64,000 nucleotides of DNA from Chaetoceros tenuissimus (GCA_021927905.1 BLLK01000062.1:310001-374000); one strand, 5' to 3'. Shown: positions 1 through 13,901, numbered from the stretch's first letter. The notes: generated by a model not told the origin, from the letters alone. Program-made: numbers and translations.

Positions 1-3000
1 AATTGGAAAGAATACATCTGGAGGATTTGCATAATTATTGCCAAATTTCTCAGCTACGTTCAGACATTGATCTTCGCTGCGATGGAAAAAGTTGCGAATA
101 AATCTTAGTGCGACTTGGTGAATGAAGAATCGAATAGGCAACAACTCCAATATTACTCGGGTTTCATTTCCCATAAATTGTCCATCCAATGAAAATCTTT
201 CTTTTGGCTCCATACTTATCAATTTCATCATGAACTGTCCTTCATTTCGATCACGTGGATGCTCAGCGTTCACCCATTCTCCCATTAGCTTTACTGGTGC
301 TTTCCCACTTACAGTCTCAAGGATATAGAAGTCATTGAGAACTATGTCCGTTGAAGAAGCAAGTCTTTGCTTCGGAGAAGAAGAGAAAGAATCCATTCTC
401 AGATTTAGTCCAGAAAATGACAATTGAAAGAACTGATCCGAATGTCTTGAATGCTTGGGATATCCAGGATCTGGTTTGAAAATATCATCGTTATTGATGT
501 TATCACCTCCTTGTAACAATGCATTCAAGTGAGATGATCCATTTCTTTGTTCTACCGATGTACTCCAGTCATTCCCTGCAAAAAAGCGACAGTCCAATTT
601 CATATCTGTTATAATAATTCGTGTAATGACATTCAAACGTGAATCTGTTCCGAATAATGTCGATACTCCCATGTCACCCTCATACAACTTATTCTCGTAT
701 GTTTCAATAGGAATATGCTCAGGCACAACAGTGCATGTTGAATTGTTACTGCTGTGTGGAAGGTTTGGATTGAGGGTCATTGGAGTTGGACATTGCCCAC
801 TAAACCACCCTGAGGTCTGTTCTTCCTCCCGAGGTAGATCCCAAGAATGGTCAATTTGTGTCCAATCTTCATCATTATCATCATGATCTTGAAAATTATT
901 CAGACATGTGCTATTAAGATTTGGAACATCTTCCTCTTTAATTTCAAAAAAGTCAGGTATCATGGCTAAGTCATTGTCGATAATCAAATCCTCCTCTATG
1001 ATAGTACTCGAAAAGAGTCCATTTTCTATAACATCATCAAGCGATAGTGCACCATGGCTAAAGACAGTATGTGGGTCCAGAATAGATGTATCTACATTCT
1101 CTGGTGTTTTCCTACCATCAACAGAATTTTCCTTTCCTGCAAAGTAATCATTCGCCATTTGCTTCAATTCTTCAACCGAAGGCATTGTCATAAACGTGAG
1201 AAGGTCATTGATTGTGTCTGTAAAGCATGCAAATGTATCCCTGCAAGAATAAATGCGCGCATGTCCAACATTCAGTTCTAAAGTTTGCTGAGCTGCAGGC
1301 ATATTCGATTTCAATCCTTTGAAGTTCAGGTCGTTTATTATACTTGCTTCAATACAATCTAAAGTGGCAACTTGCACAAAATCGAGTTTCGAGAGAGTAT
1401 GTTCAAAAGAGCTAACTTTCAGTGTCTTTTGGGGCGCGAAATGATCGCTGCTTGGAAAAAGTGCATTGCTACAAGTCAGCTGTTGGTTCTCAGTATCATG
1501 TTTTAACCTTTTGTTCAAGATGAAAATGGATAAATCCTCCAGTGTGACCTTCATTACATTCATTGGCGATGGTGGTGATATTAGATTGCTAGTAAAACGA
1601 ATTTCCCCTAGCCTTAAGATTGATCTCGAAGCCACTGGAAAGCTTTCGGCACTTGTGTAGTCAATATTACAATCATTCATGGTAAAGAAGACCTTGGAGA
1701 ATAAAAAAGGTTAGTTTTCATCATTTGCTTTCGTATATTTCACATTGTGACTATTTCCAACGTACATTGTTGATGCAACTGGAGCTGCAGTCTTCTTCTT
1801 CATTTTTGCCCTGCTGGTAGAAATGGGTTGATATTGCTTTCAGGCGACTGACCCATTCTAAGTCATGGTAATGTCGATGAGTCATGTCATAAATTGAAAT
1901 ATATATGCTTCGTTCGATATGCGCATCGTCGTTTCTAATAAGAACATCTAAGGTCAAGGCTGGTGTAGATGGGGATAAAGGTCTACCAATTTTTGATCGA
2001 AAGAATATGGGTGAAGTGTAAAATACATTAGAAAGTCTCCTTTTTCTCAAATCTACCATCTGTCTTTCTGATATCGATAGCTTCTCGATATAGCCTTCGA
2101 CTCCATTGTTCACTGAAAAGAACTCGGTACATTAGTTATGAAGAATCATGATATTATATTTCAAGATAGTTTTACTAACCTTCAAACAATGACAAATCAT
2201 TTGAAAGAATCCGAATATTTCGAAGACCTTCTGAGTCTAGCAGCAAGTGGCTCCGAAACTCGTCAAATACAATCATATATGTATAAAAATACATTTCCTC
2301 TGTTTTAGAATAAACATCCTCATGAAAACAAAACGTGAGCTGATTACATGTGATGATAATGTTCATTTGACCACCTGCTTTTCCTTGTTTGAGTTCTTCC
2401 ACATCTTCCTTTCTATCCGACATTTTACTGCACGACAATAAATCCACAAGTATCGATGCTTCTTGAGTGGATATGTCCAATGACACAGATGGGATGGAAA
2501 TGTGAAAGATTTTTTCACAATTCATTGAATCTTGTATCAAGCATTCCTCGGGATTAGAGGCTCTTATTGTTCTTTTTGTAAATGGTTGCTCTTCATACGT
2601 ATGGCTGTCAGATTCATCCTTTTGTGATGACTTTATAGATTCCAATGTTTCAACATACGGGAATATAGATTTGACTCTGTTTGCCTTGAATGCATCTGTT
2701 TTATTTGATAACATAGTTTCCGAGTAGACGATTTTTATTATTGCGTCTGGGTCAATCTTTTCTTCTCCGTCAAAAGATAGTACGTCGATAAGTCGATTAT
2801 CTACTCCCAAGGCGGACACCAAAATCCGGTTACACGAGATGCTAGATTTTTTCTCTGCCTCATGTTGATCTAGATTCACAGAAACTTCGGATATGACTAG
2901 ATTAAAGCCAAAGTCTCCAAGTTTGGATTTGTTCTGACTTGAGTACCCACACCGTCTGCTGAGGTCCGTGAAGCAATCTTTGTTTTGACTTGGATTCAAG

Positions 3001-4829
3001 AAAAAAGGCACGTAAATCGATATTTCTTTGCACGTTAATGTAGTATTGCTTAGCGCTCCATTGGTAGAATGAGTTTGTTTTGAAGCTTCGTTTGAGTGTA
3101 TCATAACTTCCTCTTCATTTAATGAAGTTATTCCGTCCATGACCTTTGAAACGATGGTATCATAGTAAATGAATTGGAATGGTGCAAGACTTATGGCAAT
3201 GACATGTGTGCTCAAATCGTCATCCCCCACAGTTATATCAATCGTCATTGAAATCACACTTTCTTTATAGTCATCAACTCCATGAACATTTAAGAGAGAT
3301 ACTGGATCGTTTACACAATGTTCATCGGAACTGCAAAATTCTAAGTCAAAATCTGTAACATCAAAGACCAGATGACGCTGATTTTTCGATATCCCACCAG
3401 AGATGTCAATTGATTGTAGTTTCACAAGTAGATTTTGAGTTCCTTCCTTATTCTCGCTTTTGCTCGTGCAACCATTCAAATCAAATGATATTATTATCTC
3501 TTCCATGGCTAATTCTATTTCAGTGGAACAATTACTTTCATCGCGAGTAAAGTCATTCATGTAGGATCTTTCACTGATGATACTATCTTCTATCTTTTGC
3601 TTAAATTGAGAGAATTCATCATCTTCACTAAGATCAAGTAAGTCCTTCTCCAAGATACTTTCGATATCATCTTCTTGATATGCAACATCTTCTTCTGAAA
3701 TATGTTGTGTTTGCGAAGATGTGAACTTTTTGTCCATGTACTCCAAGCCTTCATTCGAATGCTGAATTATATGCGCCATGAGACCGACATTTTCCGTGCT
3801 CTTCTGATCATTTAAGAATTCTATATTGTCAAGGACTAAATCAGAGTCAGTATTTCTCTCCACTTGCCCTGATTTGTCGCTGTCATTTACCGTATGTGCA
3901 GAATGGGATACAAATGAATTCAAAATCTTGGACGTCCTCGATACACTTTCAAAACTGCAAGACCCCTGAATAGGCTCCAGTGTCACATTTATAGATTTCT
4001 TTTCTTTTGACTTTTTATACAAGATTGTACAGCAACCGTCCATTCTCAATAATTCCTGTTGATTCACTGCATCATATGCATCCGTTAACGTTCCAGTCAA
4101 GACCGTCAAAGTATCCAACACCAAAATATAATTATTTTCACCTTTGCTACATTCTTTTTCATTTTCTTTAAAGGACAAGGATTCAATATTGAGTGCTAAA
4201 AATAATTTGTCTTGAGGAGAGTTCAATTGAATGGAGATGTTCTGTATATTCACAGAGAGTTTAAGTGAATCTGCAATTGCCTTGATATAAGTTTGGAAAG
4301 TAGACTTTGACGAGGGCAAATCTTGTACTGATACTTGTTGCTCTTTCGATGAATTGCTGCATTTCGCTTCCTTTTCTTTGCCAGCAGCCGTCGATCTATC
4401 CTCATTTTCAAGACAAGAAACAATTATATCTATTCCATCTATTTTGAGTTGAGCCACTAATCGGGCAGAACCATCTGCATATCCTTGAACCTGTTGTCCG
4501 AATTCATCTTCGTAGATAATAGCCAGCTGTAATTCAAGTCTTTTGACAAGAACCTGCTCAATCTTACAGTCCAAGTCAATCTTTTTCTGTAAAGCACTTC
4601 CATCTAATTCTATATCATGTAAAATGAGTAATCCTTGACGAAGGGAAATATCAAGTAAAGAGAGTTTTTCTCTCGATTTTTTGGTAAGATATGGTCCAAG
4701 AATCCGTTGAAAAAGAAATCTATAAATTCGTGACTGCCACTATAAAGAGTTCAAGAAATAGATGAGATAGCTGTCAGTACAAATTAACATACGGTATTTC
4801 TAGAGGAGACTAAGGTATTTTCTCACCAT
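1..4829 (-). CDS. ATG2: ATG2-like autophagy lipid-transfer protein, 3' part missing
   Basis: Exons (complement): 4827-4829, 2180-4739, 1766-2112, and 1692 to beyond the left edge; about 1,534 residues are present. Introns are 87, 67 and 73 bp and all phases agree. The protein opens with MW followed by a chorein-type segment (motif FLFQRILGPYL, then KLSLLDISLRQG), as in ATG2/VPS13 tube-shaped lipid-transfer proteins. Near complement 540-640 and 130-60 lie segments resembling the ATG2 CAD region (DCRFFAGNDWS; ...LRFIRNFFHRS), which favours ATG2 over VPS13. The middle, residues about 100-850, is acidic, Ser-rich and poorly conserved, as usual in ATG2. Known family role: lipid transfer from ER to the growing phagophore. 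Exon 1 appears to hold only the start codon. Stop and C-terminus are outside the window. VPS13-like is the alternative. Confidence 0.75.
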
Positions 4830-5229
4830 GACAAAAGAATTCCGACCTAGAGTAGTGACTGACTTTGACTAGATGATTTTATTTCCAATTTACTGCCTAT
4901 CCTTTTGCTCCCAATCTTTGCAATTGGTAGTAAGCTTATCCAAATGAGAGTTATTCTATCTAAAGGTCTAATGAATATATTGAGATAGCATAAATAAATA
5001 AAGTACTATGATGACGAACAATGAAGAAATGAAAATAGAGGAAAAGAAATCAGAATTTGTTCTCGGCGCACTGACCTACGTTTCGTGACATTTACGGTTA
5101 ATTAAAATAACGGCTTTGAGAGTCTCATATTTCTTCAAATCAACATCTAGAAGCAAACAAATTAATTTTAATTCAAATACAAATTCAGTAGAAATAATTT
5201 CAAATCTTACAAAAAATACCTTTAGATAT
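4830..5229. other. Intergenic AT-rich stretch, nothing recognised
   Basis: About 400 bp between the ATG2-like start codon and the kinesin-13 stop codon, both genes on the minus strand. It must hold the ATG2 promoter and the kinesin 3' end. No ORF, RNA gene or repeat was recognised. Confidence 0.5.
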
Positions 5230-7253
<2,024 letters not shown>

Positions 7254-7866
7254 TCTTCTGCTCGATATGATTACAACAATAGAATACAGAGGTACGTATC
7301 TTTTCTTTATTTGGTAGTAGAGAGGTTGATTTGCAATCAGCCAAGATTAAGGCATTACCATAGCCACTAACAGTAATGGATCGCAAAAGTGAATAGAAGT
7401 GAAAGAAAGTACCACTCTGAAAGCAGAGCGTTATTTTCAGTCGTTTTTTTCAAAATCTAAAAATACCTTAGCCATTTAAATTTCATCGAATCATAGCTAC
7501 TTAAATCAGGCTTCGCTGCTGTCAGACGTTGATAGATTTCCATCACTACTTCAAGGGATTCATGCAGAACAAAGTTTCATCTGCACTTCCTTACAGCAGA
7601 GCATTTTCTACCATGACGTACGAGAGACAAAATGTTCCTTTGGATACGCAACTCATATGTACGCAAACTTTGTTGCCATCTGGATACGATAAATAATTCA
7701 TGAGAAGCCAATCACCTGAGAAGCCTCTTCAAGAGAAGCCGCCAATCAACACCAACGTAAAATTGGAAAAGGTCTGCTCGTCCATCGGAAACATAAAAAA
7801 GACTTCATCACTTCAGAACCATCCTAAATCTGAAAGTTGTCACATCACACATAAATTGTATCAACA
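7254..7866. other. Intergenic region upstream of kinesin-13
   Basis: About 600 bp. It contains a 61-codon ORF (7700-7885, plus) that is basic and low in complexity and is not convincing as a gene. No other feature was recognised. It would hold the kinesin-13 promoter. Confidence 0.4.
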
Positions 7867-8349
7867 ATGCACTTCTCGACACTGAAAAGAACCCAACCTT
7901 GTCTGGACTTTATCTCCATGAATTCATCTTCATCTGAACATGATTGTTCCTGTGGGATAACTCCTTCTGCCTCTTCTGAGGGAAGGAAAAGATGTGCCGG
8001 GGAATGTGGATGGGATCACTACAAATCCGAGGATGATGATTCCGAATACCTTGAGCTTCGAGAGTATCAGACCTGGAGAAATAAAAAGCGTGAGCGAGGA
8101 CCTGAAATTCATATCAAGCTAAGGCCTGCTACGAGACTCAAGATTGCCATATTCAATGGTGATGTGCCTGTCATAGCCGAAGAGCATTTGGGCAGTGAAG
8201 ATTGTTCGGGTAAAGCTCAGAGAGGAAATGACTCCATTCCATCCACTATTTTCTGCCGCTCTAGAAAGAGAAGAAACAAGACAGAGCAATCTTTGCAGCC
8301 GAGATCTCCAGTGAGTGAGATAACTCATCATCTGGACAAGATTTGGTAA
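7867..8349 (+). CDS. Hypothetical protein, 160 aa
   Basis: Single-exon ORF of 160 codons with no family recognised. It has a Ser-rich start, a Cys-containing acidic middle (CAGECGWDHYKSEDDDSEYLELREY), then a basic stretch (QTWRNKKRERGPE) and a second basic cluster (RSRKRRNK) that could be nuclear localisation signals. The segment IHIKLRPATRLKIAIFNGD looks protein-like. An ORF in another frame overlaps upstream (7700-7885), so the true start, or an intron joining the two, is unclear. It may be a spurious ORF; the length and balanced composition are the only support. Confidence 0.35.
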   Translation: MHFSTLKRTQPCLDFISMNSSSSEHDCSCGITPSASSEGRKRCAGECGWDHYKSEDDDSEYLELREYQTWRNKKRERGPEIHIKLRPATRLKIAIFNGDVPVIAEEHLGSEDCSGKAQRGNDSIPSTIFCRSRKRRNKTEQSLQPRSPVSEITHHLDKIW

Positions 8350-9051
8350 AGTTGTTATGGTTCAACCAACAATTGTTTATACCATGGGTGTGACATCTGC
8401 CCGAGAATTTGAGAATTTGAATGTACTACTATTTGATGTCACTCTTTGAACCACAGGAACTACAAAACATTTATACTATAGAATTTACCGTTGAGAATTG
8501 TTACATATATCCAAAACATGTACTAATATGTCTACAATAATGCTGATACGATCCAAAGTTTTGGGAAATGATGACAAACTTTTAGAACAACAAATGTTTT
8601 TTAGAAATTATGAAAGTGATTACAAGTTACTATATGGCATTACAGGGAAATTGTATATAAATATTATAATGCTGTAACTTTTACGCATATTGACTTTTTT
8701 CAATTCAAATATAGATTGCCTCATTGGACAATTCGTTATTTGATTGATTCCATCAAATTTTGGGAGGTTTCAAGAATGAGAAGCAGTTGTCAGCCAAACT
8801 TCTCACATACGAGCATTCGGAATTTGCTAATAATCGGCTAGGTCTAATAAGACTAGCCATAGCAAAAGCGCGCAATTTTTAACTCAAGATCCATGGAGAT
8901 GAAGATGGAAGGAGAAGATGACGAAGATGTGAGCCAACGAGCCAACACATCACTTTTCTCACTTTTTCCTTTGTGAACTCTATTGTGAAAATACTTCTAC
9001 TTGACTCTGCTACGTTGTTTCGTTATTTCCCATTCCAAAGAGTTCAACAAC
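8350..9051. other. Intergenic AT-rich region
   Basis: About 700 bp before the DUF4336 gene, very AT-rich from 8460 to 8720. No ORF of note, tRNA or repeat recognised. The last 150 bp probably contain the promoter of the downstream gene. Confidence 0.4.
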
Positions 9052-10506
9052 ATGCACCTATCGTCATTCTCGCTCGCATACACTCTCCTTACTTTGATCA
9101 GTGGATCAAGTGCATTTACATCTACTCCTCAGACGAAACAAGCAACCCATCTCCTTTCCACTGCCGATGACGTTTCAGAATCTATTCCAACTAGACGGCA
9201 AACTCTTGAACTTGCAGTAGGTGCGCTTGGGCTGGGAGTATCATTTGCGGCGACAAGGGAGAATAAGCCTACTGACTATGGTCTCTACGGTGTACTTCCA
9301 GTTGGACCATATAAAACGAAGCAAACAATACAAAAAGAGATTGTACCAGGAAAGATATGGACCTTTGATCAAAAGTTTGGTATATTGAATGTACAAGTTC
9401 CATTGAGAATGACAGTCATTAAGCTTTCGACTGGAGGACTTTTTGTGTATGATCCTATTGCAGCAACTCCAGAATGTGTAGATTTTGTTCGTAACTTGGA
9501 GAAAGATTATGGGCCAGTCAAACATATTGTACTTGGATCTGTAGCTATTGAGCATAAAGTATATGCTGGAGTTTTTGCACAAAAGTTCAAAGAAGCACAG
9601 GTTTGGCTGCAAGATGGTCAGTATAGCTTTCCTTCGGACTTACCACCATCTTTCTTAGGGTTCCCTAGTGGTAGAACTCATGCTATGCCAAAGTCCATGG
9701 CAGATGCACCCGAAGAATGGAAAAATGATTTCGAATTTGAGACTTTGGGGCCTGTTATTAGTCGCGATGGTGCATTCGGTGAAACAGTATTTTTCCATAA
9801 AGATACAAAAACTCTTCTTGTCACTGATACTGTTTTAGAAGTAACTGATGAAGTTCCAGAGATTTATGATCTTGATCCAAAACCTCTTTTGTATCACGCG
9901 AGAGACACTGTAACTGAAGTTGTAGAAGATACTGAAGAGATTCGTAAGCGTGGATGGAGACGAGTTGTGCTATTTGGTTTGTTTTTCAATCCTGGTGCTA
10001 TTGATATTAAAGATGGAGGGGTAGCATATAACGAAAGACGACCAGATATTAATCCAGATTTTATTGGAATCTATCCATTTGATTGGGTTGGAGATGACAT
10101 TGCCAGTTTCAAAGCACTGCAGGGCGGTCTATTGGTAGCGCCAATTTTGCAAAAGCTTATTTTGAATCGTTATCCTATTGAAACTCTTGACTTTGCAGAC
10201 AAAGTAGCACAGTGGCCGATCGAGAGAATTATTCCAGCTCATTTGAAGAATGACCTCAAGTATACCGGAAAAGATTACAGAGAAGCATTTTCCTTCTTGG
10301 AAGCAAAGGGGGTACCAGCTGGAAAGCCAAAACCTTTGGCAATAGATATGAAAGCACTTGATGATGCAGAAATCAATCTAATTGGTAGTGGAGCGATAGT
10401 ACCTTGCTCTCCAGCAGTTGGTGGACAATATTCAAGAGAAGAAGTACTTGCGCAAGAAACCTATCAATGCAGAGGCAAAACCTGTACTCCAAGAGCTCAA
10501 AGCTAA
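9052..10506 (+). CDS. DUF4336 family protein, plastid/thylakoid-directed
   Basis: Single exon, 484 residues from the ATG at 9052; the frame is open further upstream but only from a non-ATG codon. The N-terminus is a signal peptide (hydrophobic AYTLLTLIS, then GSSA|F), matching the ASAFAP-type cleavage context of diatom plastid preproteins. About 45 residues later comes TRRQTLELAVGALGLGVSFA, a twin-arginine plus hydrophobic segment that resembles a thylakoid Tat signal. The mature part (from about TDYGLYGVLPVGPY) matches DUF4336, a family known in cyanobacteria, algae and plants: MTVIKLSTGGLFVYDPIAAT, then KHIVLGSVAIEHK, and a C-terminal AHLKNDLKYTGKDYREAF. The family is distantly like the metallo-beta-lactamase fold and its activity is unknown. 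It is convergent with the ketopantoate-reductase-like gene. Confidence 0.85.
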   Translation: MHLSSFSLAYTLLTLISGSSAFTSTPQTKQATHLLSTADDVSESIPTRRQTLELAVGALGLGVSFAATRENKPTDYGLYGVLPVGPYKTKQTIQKEIVPGKIWTFDQKFGILNVQVPLRMTVIKLSTGGLFVYDPIAATPECVDFVRNLEKDYGPVKHIVLGSVAIEHKVYAGVFAQKFKEAQVWLQDGQYSFPSDLPPSFLGFPSGRTHAMPKSMADAPEEWKNDFEFETLGPVISRDGAFGETVFFHKDTKTLLVTDTVLEVTDEVPEIYDLDPKPLLYHARDTVTEVVEDTEEIRKRGWRRVVLFGLFFNPGAIDIKDGGVAYNERRPDINPDFIGIYPFDWVGDDIASFKALQGGLLVAPILQKLILNRYPIETLDFADKVAQWPIERIIPAHLKNDLKYTGKDYREAFSFLEAKGVPAGKPKPLAIDMKALDDAEINLIGSGAIVPCSPAVGGQYSREEVLAQETYQCRGKTCTPRAQS

Positions 10507-10803
10507 CATGTAGGTAGATTTGGGTTCTACTCAGCAATATACATATAGTTGGAGCACCTCTCTTGTTATCATGGTATCATAGCTTCGGTATTTGCATATG
10601 AAATCAATTGAAACTCTACATGAATGAAAGGATAATAGAATTAGCTTAAAAATATTTAGATACATACGCAGATATATAAATATTATTGTTTTCTTCACCA
10701 CGAAAAAAGTCCTCTACAAGAATGATCCTAACTTTGGACACTGCCAGTCTAGATTATTGATTTCATCAAGCAAAAGCCTTCAGACTGGTAAAGGTGCCTT
10801 CTT

Positions 10804-12136
10804 CTATAAATTATATTTTCGTTGAAGAAATTCAATTTGTGTTACCAATGTATCTAATGTTGGTACCTCTACACCCAATTCATTAGCGCGATCAACCGCC
10901 TTTCGAAAAACATACTTCACTTCCATTTTTCTTCTGTTTACTAGATCTAGCATCGTGCTAGTTTTGTATGGCCCCATATCATCTGATAGTTGCATCATTG
11001 CAGCTCGCTAGAGACAGTCAACACTGATAAGTATAAAAGTATAAGACTGCACAATTAACTTGCACCGTGAAGGAAACTTACCTCTACTTCACCTAGGTAT
11101 TCTTTTTCTGAAAACCCACGAACAGATAGATCTGTATTTGCTACTGCCAAAGTTTCATCCATTACTACAGGAATATCAACTCATGTGAGTGCTCTATCAC
11201 ATACACTTTCTTAAATTGATACTTGCCATTACGAGTATATGACTTACCTCTGTATGCTAATTTTCTTAGACCTGGATCATTGACTATTTGATCAACTGTA
11301 ATTCCATTCATAGCAACACTGATCCCATTGAAAGGGAGATTCCATAAATTTTTGGACCATCTCGCACGAACAAGATTATCATCATATACAAATTCAAATC
11401 CTTGTGTTGGTTTCCACAGATTCAGCATGGCATCGCGGTGATTATCCTCATTGTTTTCATCATTCGCCTTTGCCAAACTCGCAGTTAATTTTCCAGCATA
11501 CGAATGATCAATGTGTCCTGGTCTAATCCTATTGGAACAAAGCAGTGCCATTCCTCCATAAACTGTACATTTGGTCAATTTTAAATCCTTTTCATCTTCT
11601 TGATACCCTTCAATCAATCGAATCACATCTTCGTCTACTAATCCATTCATAATCACCAAGACTCTTGTGCTTTTGTCCTCTTTCAACAATGGTACCACTA
11701 ACTCTGGTACACAATCAATACCTGTACTTTTCAGACACAGTATTACCCAGTCTGTCTTTCCCATTTCTTCAATATCATCATATGCCATTAGTTTTTCTGG
11801 TGGGATAAATACATCTCCATGAATGGAAGTGACATTCAATCCATTCGTTGTAGATGCAGTGTAGTGTTCATTTCTCATGAAAAATTTAACATTGTACTGA
11901 TTTGTCTCATAGAGTCTTGCACCATAATAACAGCCAACTGCTCCGCTCCCAATGATTGCAATAGATGGTTTCGAAGCTGAAGTAGCAGTGGTAGCATCTA
12001 CTTCTTGTTGAGTTGTAGCTTGGATGCTACGAGACGATGATTTTGTCCTTGAATTGAACTGATTTGAAATAGTGAAGCTTGAAGATGGAACCCAAGCAGA
12101 AAAAACAAGCAGTAGGAATATCTTTAGCTCTTTCAT
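10804..12136 (-). CDS. Ketopantoate reductase-like (ApbA/PanE family) dehydrogenase
   Basis: Exons (complement): 11248-12136, 11082-11164, 10804-11007; 391 residues, introns of 83 and 74 bp, phases consistent. A Rossmann NAD(P) motif (IAIIGSGAVGCYYGARL) starts near residue 59. The family features ILCLKSTG, VIMNGLVDEDVI and the lysine-bearing RWSKNLWNLPFNGIS follow, then the helical C-terminal domain (SDDMGPYKTSTMLDLVNRRKMEV). PanE reduces 2-dehydropantoate to pantoate in the pantothenate/CoA pathway; eukaryotic ApbA-type relatives may act on other 2-keto acids, so the substrate is inferred. The N-terminus is a signal peptide (KIFLLLVFSAWVPSSS|F) with an F after the cleavage region, suggesting plastid import. 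Confidence 0.85.
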
Positions 12137-12725
12137 TATACTTTATTTGGAAATAGATATGATAACTTGTTTCACAACATATATAGATGCCAGTAGATGC
12201 CAAGAAAAAAGATACGATGGAGTATCGAGAAACATCGATGAAAGATCTGTCAGTCACATTGCCATGAAACACCTAGGCAGCTATCCATTTAAGAATATCA
12301 TAATCATCGCCGTTGGAAAGATGAATCAAAAGGATCCCATTCTTTCTGTATGATCTCGTTTCTTTTCACTTATTATAATCCTAGTCGAAAAATATGCAGG
12401 AACATACCGCAAGTACAATAAGTATTCCAAACCCAAATTTTCACTCAAGATCGTTTTGAACTTTTAACAGGTCAAAAGTCGGACTGATCAGTGATTTTAA
12501 TATTAGTGTGTCCCTGTTTTACGTGCTATCGTAGCACTGTATGGGTTAGAGCGAAGGTCTGTCTCCTCACTTAATATGGATAGTCGCGTCAGCGCGACAC
12601 CCTCAAGTAGGCTTCGGGTTCTCAATACCTTATGTTTTCACCTTTATTGGATCTTTTGATGTATCATAGTTTAGAATCTATCTAGTAATAACAAGTGTGT
12701 TACCACCTATTCATAGCGATATCTT
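12137..12725. other. Intergenic region with a GC-rich hairpin
   Basis: Upstream of the ketopantoate-reductase-like gene. Otherwise AT-rich, it contains a GC-rich perfect hairpin at 12583-12598 (six-base stem GTCGCG/CGCGAC, loop TCAG). No ORF or tRNA fold was recognised although the surrounding 12540-12630 is unusually GC-rich. Confidence 0.4.
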
Positions 12726-13571
12726 ATTAACAGCAGAGTTGTGTAAGAATACCGATTTTGTGCTGCAAAGTGAAAATCTAATTTCGGCTCCAATCGACGC
12801 GCAATAAAAAAGTAATACCTTTCTAAAAGCTCTTTTTACGCTTGTTTCAAAACTGTAATCGACGAGAGCGCGCATGCTTTCTGAGTCGAGAAATTTAGCT
12901 TTTCGCAAGACGAGATTGTCACTTTTTCAAATATTTGGTGTTGAGTCGCAACCATATTTCTCTCCATAAAATGAGTTGTCGATTCCAACAAGTTACATAC
13001 TGTTCATTTGAATAGTTTTCGAAAGATTGGTGTATTTACATTAGCTGTAGATTGACTGCAAAATAATCTATTTGAGGGTATAGAAGACATGGTCGATTCA
13101 TGATTCGAAATTGGCTTCAAATTCACTCGATTTCACAGACCAATGACGGAGATTGTGCCATTGTTGGTACAGTCTGTACGTACGATAAAGAATCAAAGAA
13201 AACCCCTCCAAAGATGCATTCGATAGAAATACTTGCTTTTATTCTATGGTTAAAGTAATTACATATTCATTCACAAAATAACTTCAAGAATATATTTGTA
13301 ACTTCTCAGAATCGACAACTCATTTTGCGGCGAGAAATATGGTTGCAACCAAACTGTGACGTTACCGAAGTAAGCTACTTTAGAGGGTACTTTCTCGACT
13401 CAGAAAGCTTGCGCGCTCTCATCGATTACAGTTTTGAAACAAGCGTAAAAAGAGCTTTTAGAAAGGTATTAGTATTTTATTGCGCGTCGATTGGAAGCGA
13501 AATTGGCATTTTCACTTTGCAGCAAAAACTCACAAAAATCAGGTATTCTTACGCGACTCTGCTGTTAATTT
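12726..13571. repeat. Foldback element: about 260-bp imperfect inverted repeats around a 300-bp centre
   Basis: The left arm (12726-12985) and right arm (13309-13571) are reverse complements of each other over nearly their whole length with scattered differences and small gaps. Weak similarity reaches a little further inward. The outer ends share ATTAACAGCAGAG and its complement. Both arms can be read, pointing toward the flanks, as a similar peptide (core DYSFETSVKRAFRKVL, then FYCASIG). The central 12999-13295 has no ORF. This is the structure of a foldback or MITE-like transposon, or of two inverted copies of a degraded gene fragment. No transposase was seen and no target-site duplication could be established by eye. 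Confidence 0.65.
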
Positions 13572-13901
13572 ACAAGTAAGTACACGGATATTTAGTGATC
13601 AGAAGATACAAGATTCGGACTAAATCCCAACCATTTAGACATTTTTGAAGTCCCAATCTGTGCCCAACCATGTGCCAAAATGAATCCCAACGTTATTAGT
13701 TATTAGTTTTTTAAACGAGAAAAGAGCTTTATGCACAATAACTTAAACTATAACATTATAACAGCAAAAGCAAATAAAGTAATTCCAATAAAAGAAGGGT
13801 TCTTACAATTTGTTTTCCAAAAAGTCGAGTTGGTGCACCTAACGTCTAGCTTTTCAAAGAATTTGATTCTTCGTTGCTCAATTATCACCATCTAAATCAA
13901 A
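13572..13901. other. Upstream region of the Stealth gene
   Basis: 330 bp of AT-rich sequence between the foldback element and the start codon at 13902. No ORF; presumed promoter and 5' leader. Confidence 0.35.

Noticed and set aside
7700-7885. 61-codon ORF overlapping the start of the hypothetical 160-aa ORF
   Set aside because: Low complexity, different frame and no splice signals linking it to the next ORF.
12540-12630. Candidate tRNA or structured RNA around the GC-rich hairpin
   Set aside because: No cloverleaf, no T-arm consensus and no matching acceptor stem could be found.
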